Below, one piece after another: positions 1 to 7,125 of a stretch of 59,095 bases of DNA. Under the pieces are notes generated by a model. That model was given only the letters and a program-made list of their open reading frames with translations. It searched no databases and had not been told where the DNA came from. Position 1 is the first letter of the stretch. Each line of letters starts with the position of its first letter. This DNA is from Cyclobacteriaceae bacterium (lineage in GTDB: Bacteria > Bacteroidota > Bacteroidia > Cytophagales > Cyclobacteriaceae). The stretch lies in assembly GCA_028278225.1 (NCBI GenBank), contig JANQEU010000041.1, forward strand, positions 1-59,095, written 5' to 3'. A program made the translations under genes and the position numbers.

Positions 1-91
1 AACGCTTTTTGCCTTGCATGTTTCAATTTAACAGAGCTATATGCAATATAAAATGACCTAAGTCAGGTTTTTACAGTTGTGCAACAGGCAC

Positions 92-205
92 AGACGATAA
101 GCTCAATGAGCTATCTGAGCTATTAGCAAATTTCAGTGCGAAACAGTAACTTTTGAATCACTTTGAAAAGATATGCTCACTGAGCTTATCTGGACGTCAG
201 ACTCA
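92..205 (+). repeat. attC-like intergenic element, copy 1 (S)
   Basis: An imperfect inverted repeat pairs GATAAGCTCAATGAGCTATC (96-115) with its near complement at 170-190. The core CTGAGCTATTAGCAAA (115-130) recurs almost unchanged at 6703-6718 and 9563-9578. The left side carries AACAGGCAC (83-91) and the right side TGGACGTCAGAC, matching the ends of the other copies. It occupies most of the space between the left edge and the 3' end of the permease gene. The attC-like reading is inference from the stem layout and the AAC/GTY ends; a generic mobile repeat is the alternative. Confidence 0.55.
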
Positions 206-295
206 GTTTCTACCCACGGAAAAAACTGCAGCATCATATTAATTTTTATTGCAACTCATTCCGGTAGATTCTATTTTCTTTCAGCGCATAAGCCT

Positions 296-2704
296 CTACT
301 CATCCCTGAGCACACTCGCCGGAGCCACTCGTGAAGCTTTGATCGATTGATACCCGACGCTGATCAAGATGATTAGCCCGATTGCTGCTGTCGATAAAAC
401 ATAGATCGAAACGGCATTGGTGATGCGGTAGACAAATTCGTTCAACCACATGTCCGCAAGGAAGTATGCTGACGGTATTGCGATAACCAGGGCGATTGCA
501 GCAATGGTTGCGAAATATCGGAACTGCAGGAACCAAATAAGCGCTTCATTTGCGCCAAGGATCTTGCGAATGCCGAATTCCTTTCGCCTGCTTCGAGCCA
601 CAAAAGCTGCCAGTCCAAATAAGCCCAGTGAAGCCGTGATGATGGTTAGGACCGAGAAAAACACCGTCAAATTTGCCAGTCGCTGCTCGCGCCTGAAGAG
701 CCGCTCAAACTGCTGATCGACGAATGAATAATTGAATGGTTTTCCACCCGTGAGTTCGTTCCATTTGGATTCGATGGACTTGATCGTTTGGATAGCATCC
801 CGTCCCTGAACGCGTAATGTTACGTAACGACCCTCCCTTCTGCAAAACATCAGGAGTGGTTGGATTTCGGATTTGAAGTCCTCGAAATGGAAATCTTCGA
901 CAATTCCGATGACGTTAAGTGTGGTGAACCCATCTTGGTCAATTTCCAAAATGCGCTTGTCATCGATGGTGGACCAGCCCGCTTTCTTAAATCCCGTTTC
1001 GTTGATAATTACAGAATTTTCATCCAAATCCGGGTCTTCAAAAAACCGACCTTCTTTCATTTTAAGTCCAATTGAAGTAGCGTGATCCTGGTCGGTGTAG
1101 TACTGGTAAAAAAGGATGTCGTCATTCGTATCAGCTATGCGAAAAACTGAATTACTGTAAACCCTGGGAGGGTAGTTTGAGGTGAGGCTTACACCCTGAA
1201 CTGATGACATTTTGCTCAATTCGTTTTTAAATGTTTCCTGGTTGGGTAACGAGCGCGCGTTCTCGATCGCAAGCAACTGCTCTTTGTCAAAGCCCAGGTC
1301 CTGCGAACGCATGTGGTTCAATTGACGTGTGATCACGATGGTGAGTACGATTGCCATGGTTGTAAGAACAAACTGAAAACCGACGAGGACATTTCTTGGA
1401 TTAAATCGAGAAGTATTGGAGTTGTGTGATTTACCCTTAATGACTTCAGCAGGTTTGTAGGCACTCAAAACCAGCGACGGGTACAAACCCGCCAGGATGC
1501 CAATGACGAAAATCGCAGCCACGTAGTAAATCAGGATATCAATATTGACAATGTCAGCAAGCATAAATTCCTTGTTCATCAGGTTATTGAGAAAATCCAG
1601 TGACAGGATTACGGCACTCAAGGCAATCAGGGACGAAATAAAAACCAGGAACACGGATTCGAACAAAAACTGGTTGATGAGCTGATTGCGGTAAGCGCCT
1701 ACAGACTTGCGAATGCCAATTTCTTTCGCCCGATCTGTCGCTTTGGCAGTAGAGAGATTGATAAAGTTGACAGCAGCGATGACCAGGACAAACAATGCCA
1801 CGATCGAAAATATCAATACGTTTTGGCGGTTGCCACGCGGACCCATTTCACCGTCATATTCTGAAAAATGAAGGTCGAAGAGCGGGTTGGTAAAGTACCC
1901 GAAAGCACCGCCACTTTCCAGAAACTCATCCAGGCTTATCCCCAGGTACTGTTGAATTTCAGGTCCTACATATTTTTCCACGAACCCATCAAGAGCGGCT
2001 TGAATGGTCTCAATGTCAGTGCCTGGGTATACCTTGAAAAAGGTCCTGAGACTATTATTGGTCCATTGCTTCCGTCGGCTGTACTCCCAGGTTTCCATTG
2101 ACACAATCGCTTCAAATTCAAATTGTGTGTTACTCGGTGGATCTTCAGCAACGCCGGTTACGAGGTAAGATTCCTTATCATTTCCAACGATCAGTGTTTG
2201 CCCGACAATTTCGTTAAACGGAGTCGATCCAAATAATTTTTTGGCAGATGTGCGTGTGAGTACAACATTCCTGGGGTCGATGAGCAGGCGGTCGATATCA
2301 CCGGCGAGCACGTCAAATGTGAAGAATTTGAAAAAGTTCGAGTCTGCAACCAGCACATCTTCCTGCATGAGAATGTTATCGTCTTTGTGGATCATCATAT
2401 CACCCCATCCTGATACACGTGTGCTGCTCTGGACTCCACTTACTTCTGAAGTGAGCGCTGCAGACATGGGCGAACAGGTATGGACCCCTTCGAATTTGTT
2501 ACCGGAAAGAATGCCACTCAATCCCACCCTATGGATCAGCTCGCCATCCCTGTGGAACTTGTCAAAGCTCATTTCATCCGTGATATATAGGACAATCACA
2601 AAGCTTACCCCGATGCCCAGTGTGAGCCCCAGGATATTAAGGAAGGTGAAAAATGAGTTGCGTTGTATGTTTCGGAAAAAGACACGAAGGTAATTTCGAA
2701 GCAT
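296..2704 (-). CDS. MacB/FtsX-type ABC transporter permease
   Basis: This is a membrane subunit of a MacB-like ABC system, the type that Bacteroidota use to move lipoprotein or peptide substrates or to drive stress-response export. The protein has about 802 residues. An N-terminal membrane helix (LGLTLGIGVSFVIVLYI) is followed by a periplasmic MacB_PCD-type domain (about 30-260), a first FtsX segment with three helices (about 310-425), a second extracytoplasmic domain, and a second FtsX segment near the C-terminus (about 700-795, containing RRKEFGIRKILGA). The two-FtsX layout is typical for Bacteroidota. An ATG at 2704 gives the normal MLRNYLRVFFRN start; a longer frame to 2761 adds an atypical leader. 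No ATPase gene lies in view, so the ATPase partner is elsewhere. Confidence 0.85.
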   Translation of the reverse strand: MLRNYLRVFFRNIQRNSFFTFLNILGLTLGIGVSFVIVLYITDEMSFDKFHRDGELIHRVGLSGILSGNKFEGVHTCSPMSAALTSEVSGVQSSTRVSGWGDMMIHKDDNILMQEDVLVADSNFFKFFTFDVLAGDIDRLLIDPRNVVLTRTSAKKLFGSTPFNEIVGQTLIVGNDKESYLVTGVAEDPPSNTQFEFEAIVSMETWEYSRRKQWTNNSLRTFFKVYPGTDIETIQAALDGFVEKYVGPEIQQYLGISLDEFLESGGAFGYFTNPLFDLHFSEYDGEMGPRGNRQNVLIFSIVALFVLVIAAVNFINLSTAKATDRAKEIGIRKSVGAYRNQLINQFLFESVFLVFISSLIALSAVILSLDFLNNLMNKEFMLADIVNIDILIYYVAAIFVIGILAGLYPSLVLSAYKPAEVIKGKSHNSNTSRFNPRNVLVGFQFVLTTMAIVLTIVITRQLNHMRSQDLGFDKEQLLAIENARSLPNQETFKNELSKMSSVQGVSLTSNYPPRVYSNSVFRIADTNDDILFYQYYTDQDHATSIGLKMKEGRFFEDPDLDENSVIINETGFKKAGWSTIDDKRILEIDQDGFTTLNVIGIVEDFHFEDFKSEIQPLLMFCRREGRYVTLRVQGRDAIQTIKSIESKWNELTGGKPFNYSFVDQQFERLFRREQRLANLTVFFSVLTIITASLGLFGLAAFVARSRRKEFGIRKILGANEALIWFLQFRYFATIAAIALVIAIPSAYFLADMWLNEFVYRITNAVSIYVLSTAAIGLIILISVGYQSIKASRVAPASVLRDE

Positions 2705-2800
2705 GGCCAGATCGTTTCTAGATAGGATGCTGCTATTTGTGGAAATGTTGCATGTCAGCATAAAAAGATCTCATTATCGAAGATAAAATGCATATTACCC

Positions 2801-2828
2801 GGCGAAATGCCGTTTGGGAGGCATCGCC
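2801..2828. repeat. GC-rich hairpin
   Basis: GGCGAAATGCC (2801-2811) pairs with GGCATCGCC (2820-2828), leaving an AA bulge and an 8-base loop. It lies upstream of the permease gene and just before a toxin-like remnant. No T-run follows on either strand, so a classical terminator is doubtful. Confidence 0.35.
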
Positions 2829-2834
2829 TGCTGA

Positions 2835-3011
2835 CCGCGTGGACTTTGTTTTGCTGCGCTAAAATTTATCCAAGATATTCAGACTCGTTACTGCCGGATA
2901 GTCTATCGAATTTACAATCCTGGAAAAACTGTAGTTCGATTAGTTCATGGTGCTAAAACACCGGAGTTAAAAACTGACCCTGACATTTGCTATAGCTGCA
3001 TGTGGTACTGA
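2835..3011 (+). pseudogene. C-terminal remnant of a RelE/ParE-family toxin
   Basis: An open frame after TGA at 2832 has no good start and reads to TGA at 3009-3011. Its middle, with RYCRIVYRIYNPGKTVVRLV then HGAK, matches the C-terminal strands of ParE/RelE plasmid-stabilisation toxins, which end in patterns like YRVVYRI..VYILRVIHGAR. The N-terminal half of the toxin and any antitoxin are missing. The stop codon immediately upstream and the lack of a ribosome site indicate a decayed gene. The family call is pattern recognition on about 30 residues. Confidence 0.5.
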
Positions 3012-3131
3012 GCTTTTTGAAACTTTACCTTCTCATTGCCCTCTCTGGTGTCTCTTCTGATCCTCCTTCTCCAGTAGAAACCTGATGATTTCTGGTTTTA
3101 TAACTGCACAATGCATATTCAAATGACTGCT

Positions 3132-3162
3132 TTTGAGCTGTGAGGTGCGTTCGTTACCTTTA
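3132..3162 (+). promoter_or_regulatory. Bacteroidota-type promoter for the Crp/Fnr gene
   Basis: TTTG at 3132-3135 is followed after exactly 19 bases by TACCTTTA (3155-3162), close to the -33 TTTG / -7 TAnnTTTG consensus. It sits about 70 bases upstream of the proposed ATG at 3232. Confidence 0.5.
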
Positions 3163-3231
3163 ATTTAGTTTAGTAGCTGTGGATGGGACCCATAGCTTTG
3201 CGGTGTGCTGCATGCTAAAAAATATCCAACG

Positions 3232-3852
3232 ATGGAAGAGCTCAAAATTTTCCTGAAACAATTTGATTCCTTTGATGAAGAAGAACTGGATGAGTCATTA
3301 ACCTATTTTAAAAAGATCCGGATCGACAAAAATGAATATTATGTGAAAGAAGGTCAAATATGTAAAAAAGTAGCATTCATTAAGAAAGGTATATTCAAGC
3401 TTTATTACAACCTTGATGGGGTTCAGCACATTATGCTATTTTTTCAGGAAAACCAATTTGTGACGGATTTTTACAGCTACCTGACGCAAACTCCATCCAG
3501 GCGTATCATACAGGCACTGGAAGATTCTGTGCTTTTTAGCATCACACGAAAAGACCTTAACTATTTATATGAGACTTCAAAAATATGGGGAAAACTGGGG
3601 AGAATATTTGCTGAAAGAGCCTATATCGTTTCCGTTCAAAAAGCAAACAGGCTTTTGCACGATGATTTTGATACCAGGGTCAACACTTTTATGCAAGAAT
3701 ATCCAACCTTAATTCAGAGAGTACCACAATATATGATTGCTTCTTACCTTGATATGACTCCTGAGACATTGAGTCGGGTTAAAAGAAGATTGATGAAGGA
3801 CCCTGACACGAAAGCCTCAGTTCACAATTCCATTGATCCTAAAATAATTTAG
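3232..3852 (+). CDS. Crp/Fnr-family transcriptional regulator
   Basis: This is a cytoplasmic DNA-binding regulator of about 206 residues. The N-terminal part is a cyclic-nucleotide-binding-like beta roll (KNEYYVKEGQICKKVAFIKKG, split here as KNEYYVKEGQ and KVAFIKKGIF). The C-terminus carries a winged helix with PQYMIASYLDMTPETLSRVK as the recognition part. The ATG at 3232 gives the usual MEELKIFLKQF start; the frame also opens at a GTG at 3205. The cyclic-nucleotide pocket signature is weak, as in most Bacteroidota members, so the effector is unknown. It lies 108 bases before a co-directional alpha/beta hydrolase, a pairing that suggests it controls that gene. Confidence 0.87.
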   Translation: MEELKIFLKQFDSFDEEELDESLTYFKKIRIDKNEYYVKEGQICKKVAFIKKGIFKLYYNLDGVQHIMLFFQENQFVTDFYSYLTQTPSRRIIQALEDSVLFSITRKDLNYLYETSKIWGKLGRIFAERAYIVSVQKANRLLHDDFDTRVNTFMQEYPTLIQRVPQYMIASYLDMTPETLSRVKRRLMKDPDTKASVHNSIDPKII

Positions 3853-3855
3853 TTA

Positions 3856-3873
3856 TCAAGAATTGCTTCTTGA
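3856..3873 (+). terminator. Small hairpin after the Crp/Fnr gene
   Basis: TCAAGAA (3856-3862) and TTCTTGA (3867-3873) form a perfect 7-bp stem with a TTGC loop, five bases after the stop codon and followed by TTTG. The stem is AT-rich, so it would be a weak terminator at best. Confidence 0.3.
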
Positions 3874-3960
3874 TTTGAATCAATGATTTCATCTGAAATT
3901 GATAAGAGGTTTGTCCCCTCAATTCATTAGCAAGTAATTCTTAAAAATTTCAATGAAAAC

Positions 3961-4908
3961 ATGAAAAATTTTATCAACCCCGATTTTGAAGGAAAAGATT
4001 TCTGGAAAAACTACATGATCCACTGGTTTGGAGAAGACCTTATTGAAAAATGGGAAAAACATGTTGAGCTAAGGCAGATTGATTCGGTTAAAGGAAAAAT
4101 CAATATTGAGATCTATAGAACCGCAGATCCTGCCAACCCAACTCTTGTATTCTCTCATGGGATTGCCGGGTATGCAAGGTTATTGCTTCCTTTTCTCATG
4201 CCGCTATTTGAAAAAGGGTATAACATTATTGCTCCGGACCTGGAAGGATATGGTTTTAATGAACGTAAAAAAGGAGATTTTAGCTGGGAGGAGCATCTGG
4301 CAAACCTGAATGACAGTGTTGAATATGCCAAAACCCAATTTAATGGGAAAATATACCTGGGTGGAGGAAGCATGGGAGGCCCCCTGGCCTATGCAACAGA
4401 TGTCCGTTATAACTGTGCAGACGGTTTGATTTGCTGGTGTTTATGGGACTTTGCAGATAAAGAATTCGTCGATAAGACCGGAGCAGCGGGAAAACTGACT
4501 CTTATGTTTGCCCCGGTAATGAAATTGGTATCAACAATATTTGGTAAAGCTACTTTTAAGTCAACTAAGTTCGTTTCGTACCGGGATTTAACGTCCAGCA
4601 AACAGTTCAATGCATTGATCATGCAGGATCCTCAATCTGGAAATAGATTAACGTTGAGAGGCGCACTGTCTATGGTGACTCAGAGTAAACCAGATCTTAA
4701 ACATGAATTGTATAAAAAGCCTGTCCTGGTATGTCAGCCAAAAGATGATAAAATGACTGAAGCTCGTTTCACCAGAAGGATTTATGATAGGTTAGGTTCT
4801 GAAAATAAGCAATATGTAGATTTTACGGGAGGCCATTGGCCAGTAGAAAAAGATAAAATGATAAAGTGGGGAGAAGTCGTAGACCAATTCATTAAAGAAG
4901 CTGCATAA
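3961..4908 (+). CDS. Alpha/beta hydrolase
   Basis: A cytoplasmic serine hydrolase of 315 residues without a signal peptide. The oxyanion-hole motif FSHGIAG lies near 64-70. The nucleophile elbow GGGSMGG places the serine at 137. Acidic residues at 262-263 (PKDD) and histidine 292 (TGGHWPVE) complete the triad. Substrate cannot be read from sequence; esterase, lipase or lysophospholipase-like activity would all fit. It follows the Crp/Fnr gene in the same direction and may form a two-gene regulated unit with it. Confidence 0.85.
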   Translation: MKNFINPDFEGKDFWKNYMIHWFGEDLIEKWEKHVELRQIDSVKGKINIEIYRTADPANPTLVFSHGIAGYARLLLPFLMPLFEKGYNIIAPDLEGYGFNERKKGDFSWEEHLANLNDSVEYAKTQFNGKIYLGGGSMGGPLAYATDVRYNCADGLICWCLWDFADKEFVDKTGAAGKLTLMFAPVMKLVSTIFGKATFKSTKFVSYRDLTSSKQFNALIMQDPQSGNRLTLRGALSMVTQSKPDLKHELYKKPVLVCQPKDDKMTEARFTRRIYDRLGSENKQYVDFTGGHWPVEKDKMIKWGEVVDQFIKEAA

Positions 4909-5080
4909 AGCAACACCCACTATCAGGCATATCGCGTCAGACGGTTTAGCACCTGGATGATCTCATCGGCCATTCTCCCTCGCCTTTAGAACCATATTAG
5001 CACGCTATGAAAAGATCCGTTTGGACTGGAGTGGACACCGTTAAACCTTTAGTCTACTCTCAGGCTTAATCGAGGGTTCA
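4909..5080. other. Gene-free stretch with possible coding debris
   Basis: No intact gene was found. On the minus strand a short open frame ending at about 4927 reads GRMADEIIQVLNRLTRYA before TGA and looks like the tail of a lost protein, but no family was recognised. The segment borders the truncated toxin at 5081, so it may hold a deletion or insertion junction. Confidence 0.3.
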
Positions 5081-5179
5081 TTATCCTTTTGGGATGATAT
5101 CGCGAATGGATTTCTTGTCTTTTGGCTGGCTGATTTTATCGAGATCCTTACTGAATTTTTTGAGGAATTGGACCTCCAT
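5081..5179 (-). pseudogene. Truncated RelE/ParE-family toxin
   Basis: A 32-codon frame starts MEVQFLKKFSKDLDKI and stops at TAA (5083-5081). The start matches the N-terminal helix of RelE/ParE toxins in Bacteroidota (MEV.F.K.F.KDLDKI), which normally run about 85-95 residues. The active-site half is absent. Its ATG overlaps the antitoxin stop by one base (TAATG), the usual coupling of a toxin-antitoxin operon. No continuation was seen in any frame downstream. Confidence 0.6.
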
Positions 5180-5376
5180 TAATCTTTGAGTTTGTTCATC
5201 ACTTCTTCTTCAGAAGCTATATCCGAACGATCGACTTCCTTCATCAGGATGGACAGACCAATATCCTCACTGTCTTCATCCTTTAGCACCTTGGACTCGA
5301 TGCCGTGCTTTTTGAGAAGGTTGGAGACGAACTCGAACTCACTTTTATCTTTCGGACTTATGACAATTGGACTCAT
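5179..5376 (-). CDS. Type II antitoxin (orphan, RelE/ParE partner)
   Basis: A 65-residue acidic protein beginning MSPIVISPKDKSEFEFVSNL and ending EEEVMNKLKD. The layout, a short strand, an amphipathic helix, an acidic linker and a C-terminal helix after GLSILMKEVDRSD, is that of small Bacteroidota antitoxins encoded in front of RelE/ParE toxins. It would bind and neutralise the toxin and repress its own promoter. The frame is intact while the downstream toxin is cut to 32 codons, so it now stands alone. TATCTTTA lies 5-12 bases upstream of its start on the minus strand. Confidence 0.65.
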   Translation of the reverse strand: MSPIVISPKDKSEFEFVSNLLKKHGIESKVLKDEDSEDIGLSILMKEVDRSDIASEEEVMNKLKD

Positions 5377-5545
5377 AATGTAAAGATAAAAAGAAATGGC
5401 TGGCAGAATCTAGGACACGCTCAGCGATCTTCCCCACAACTTTCAAGTCTTGATTATTGCAGAAATTCTGACGACTTCAGCCTAAAACTTTCGAAATGAA
5501 ATCGTCATTGCTAAAGGTAATGCCCTCTTTTTCATTATTTATTTC

Positions 5546-5562
5546 ACTTGCATATTGCAAGT
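5546..5562. promoter_or_regulatory. Palindromic operator upstream of the HxlR gene
   Basis: ACTTGCATATTGCAAGT is a perfect palindrome with 7-bp arms. Its right half TTGCAAGTAATAAT (5555-5568) is repeated exactly at 5588-5601, 33 bp downstream. The palindrome overlaps the likely -33 element and the second half-site lies at the expected transcription start. Such ACTTGCA/TGCAAGT palindromes fit an HxlR-type winged-helix dimer; autoregulation is inferred. Confidence 0.6.
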
Positions 5563-5585
5563 AATAATTTATTGTATTACTTTTG
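5554..5585 (+). promoter_or_regulatory. Promoter of the HxlR-SnoaL unit
   Basis: ATTG (5554-5557) and TACTTTTG (5578-5585, an exact TAnnTTTG) are separated by 20 bases. The -33 part falls inside the palindromic operator. Start of transcription is expected near 5592, so the translation start at 5611 is preferred over in-frame codons at or upstream of the promoter. Confidence 0.5.
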
Positions 5586-5610
5586 TTTTGCAAGTAATAA
5601 TCGATATGTT

Positions 5611-6042
5611 ATGAAAAATAGCTTCCGTTGCAAATGTCCGATCACCTCGGCATTGGATATTCTGGGAGACAAGTGGTCCCTGGTAGTGATTAAGCTAATG
5701 CTCTTTGAAGGGAAAACCACTTTTAAAGACTTTATGGAAAGTCAGGAGTCCATCGCTACTAATGTCCTTACAGACAGGTTGAAGATGCTGGAAGAGTTCG
5801 GCATCATCAACAAAACGAAGCTGCCCAACAATAAAAAAACAAACATCTACCTGTTGACCGATAAGGGATTAGCTCTTACGCCAGTGCTGATGGAATTAAC
5901 ACTATGGAGCAGGGACAATATTCAGGAGTTTAATCCAAGTCTAAACTTAGACGAGCAATTGGGATTGGTGGAAAAAAACAAGGAACAGGCATACAAACAA
6001 ATCAGAGATACCTATTTAAAACATACTCAATCACTCTTTTAA
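5611..6042 (+). CDS. HxlR-family transcriptional regulator
   Basis: A 143-residue winged-helix DNA-binding protein. The N-terminus has the family signature CKCPITSALDILGDKWSLVV (the cysteine-containing stretch before helix 2). The recognition helix region reads ESIATNVLTDRLKMLEEFGI and is followed by a wing (NKKTNIYLLTDKG). HxlR proteins usually sense electrophiles or redox stress through this cysteine and control a neighbouring reductase or related gene. The frame runs back to 5548 but the promoter occupies that part. It precedes a SnoaL-like gene by 10 bases, so the two form an operon. Confidence 0.88.
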   Translation: MKNSFRCKCPITSALDILGDKWSLVVIKLMLFEGKTTFKDFMESQESIATNVLTDRLKMLEEFGIINKTKLPNNKKTNIYLLTDKGLALTPVLMELTLWSRDNIQEFNPSLNLDEQLGLVEKNKEQAYKQIRDTYLKHTQSLF

Positions 6043-6052
6043 AAACAGAAAA

Positions 6053-6544
6053 ATGAAAAACACTGAACAAAAGCCCACTATTAATTTTGGTAATTACCTG
6101 CAGGACACCTGGACAGAACAGGAAGTAGAAAATGTGAAAGTCGTAGTTGACTTTTTTCAACATTTAATGAATGAACACGATTTTGAATACACGCTTAAAG
6201 TGTATGGAGGCGGTTCTTACACTCAACACAACCGGGCTATTCCAAATGAAATTTCAGGACTTATAGGTTATGTCAAAACCCTCACCAAGAGATTTCCGGA
6301 ATATTCCTTTGATGTCAAACGAATTTTTGCAGATGGCGATTTTGTCATACTTCATAGTCATACTACCATGAAGGCTAAGCACCGGGGCAATGAGAAGAAA
6401 GGATTTATCATCACCGATACTTTTCGACTTGAAAATGGTCAACTGGTAGAACACTGGGATGCCATTCAGCCCATTGACACATTCACACGCATCTTGTTTT
6501 TGTTAACCGGAGGGTCTATAGGAAACGATAATCCTACTTTTTAG
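6053..6544 (+). CDS. SnoaL-like (NTF2-fold) protein
   Basis: A 163-residue soluble protein with a single SnoaL/NTF2-like alpha+beta barrel. The helix VVVDFFQHLMNEHDFEYTLK opens the domain. GGSYTQHN is the typical Y.QHNP-like motif of SnoaL polyketide-cyclase relatives, and DTFRLENGQLVEHWDAIQPI is the closing strand pair with the conserved W-D. Members are often annotated as predicted aldol-condensation or ester cyclase-like enzymes, but the substrate is unknown. It is in the same operon as the HxlR regulator, so expression is probably induced by the signal that regulator senses. Confidence 0.8.
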   Translation: MKNTEQKPTINFGNYLQDTWTEQEVENVKVVVDFFQHLMNEHDFEYTLKVYGGGSYTQHNRAIPNEISGLIGYVKTLTKRFPEYSFDVKRIFADGDFVILHSHTTMKAKHRGNEKKGFIITDTFRLENGQLVEHWDAIQPIDTFTRILFLLTGGSIGNDNPTF

Positions 6545-6658
6545 ACAAATACTTGACGGCAGAAGATCAGGGGAAAACTCAGAATTGAATACATGTGAAA
6601 AGTCTTTAAAAACAAAAACCGGCATGAGCTCAAAGAGTGACCCTGAAGTAGTCAAAGC

Positions 6659-6757
6659 TGGTAACAGGCGCTATCACCCATAAGCCTAGCCGGCCACAGT
6701 AACTGAGCTATTTGCAAAGACCAGCTTACGGATGATAGTTGGACGTTGGGGCGCATT
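6659..6757 (+). repeat. attC-like intergenic element, copy 2 (A)
   Basis: The core CTGAGCTATTTGCAAA (6703-6718) lies in a stem made by CCATAAGC (6678-6685) and GCTTACGG (6724-6731). The left end carries GGTAACAGGC and the right end GTTGGACGTTGGGGCGC (6738-6754). It shares AACAGGCRC and ATAAGC with copy 1 and the GGACGT end. It lies in the 246-bp gap between the SnoaL gene and hicB, in the same orientation as the gene it follows. A 10-bp direct repeat, ATTGAGTAAC/TTTGAGTAAT, follows at about 6772-6791. Confidence 0.55.
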
Positions 6758-6790
6758 GATGGGATGAACGACATTGAGTAACTTTGAGTA

Positions 6791-7018
6791 ATGGAACGTA
6801 AGATTGAGTTACATATTGAAAAGCTTCCTGAGGGATATTATTTAGCAACTTCTAATTCCATTCAAGGCTTAGTAGCTCAGGGGAGAACTATATCTGAGAC
6901 TATCGAGATAGCCAGAGATGTCGCGAAGAAATTATTGGAAGCTCAATCTGACGATTCCTCAAAAACACTTCAGGAATTCGGAGACGAATTTGATTGTCCC
7001 CTTGTGATCGGTCTGTAA
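6791..7018 (+). CDS. hicB: HicB-family antitoxin (orphan)
   Basis: A 75-residue protein with the HicB partial RNase H-like fold: strands ELHIEKLPEGYYLATS, then the conserved GLVAQGRTISETIEIARD stretch where a helix packs against the sheet. HicB neutralises the HicA mRNA interferase. The helix-turn-helix or ribbon-helix-helix tail of longer HicB proteins is absent, so this is the compact form, common in cyanobacteria and Bacteroidota. The stop overlaps by one base (TAATG) the start of a HicA gene that survives only as a short N-terminal fragment, so the antitoxin has no visible partner. Confidence 0.75.
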   Translation: MERKIELHIEKLPEGYYLATSNSIQGLVAQGRTISETIEIARDVAKKLLEAQSDDSSKTLQEFGDEFDCPLVIGL

Positions 7019-7125
7019 TGGGCAGACTTTCCGGATTCAAATACCGAGAAATAATTAAAACCTGGAAATATGAAGATTGCAGTTACAGCAGCAAACGGAC
7101 AATTAGGTTCGTCAATAGTAAATGA
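7018..7125 (+). pseudogene. Truncated HicA toxin
   Basis: The frame starts MGRLSGFKYREIIK, a close match to the N-terminus of HicA toxins (MGKLSG.KYREVI). After residue 14 the match ends and the frame runs into the ribosome site and start of the NmrA-like gene, stopping at 7125. The catalytic histidine region (GSH in intact HicA, about 60 residues long) is missing. The break lies within about ten bases of the start of the next gene, suggesting that this gene replaced the rest of hicA. Confidence 0.65.

Noticed and set aside
860-1085. Plus-strand frames inside the permease gene
   Set aside because: They are antisense shadows of the MacB-like gene, with no ribosome site and no family motif.
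5186-5499. Plus-strand frames overlapping the antitoxin gene
   Set aside because: Composition and motif content favour the minus-strand antitoxin; the plus-strand proteins match nothing and the antitoxin/toxin TAATG coupling supports the minus strand.
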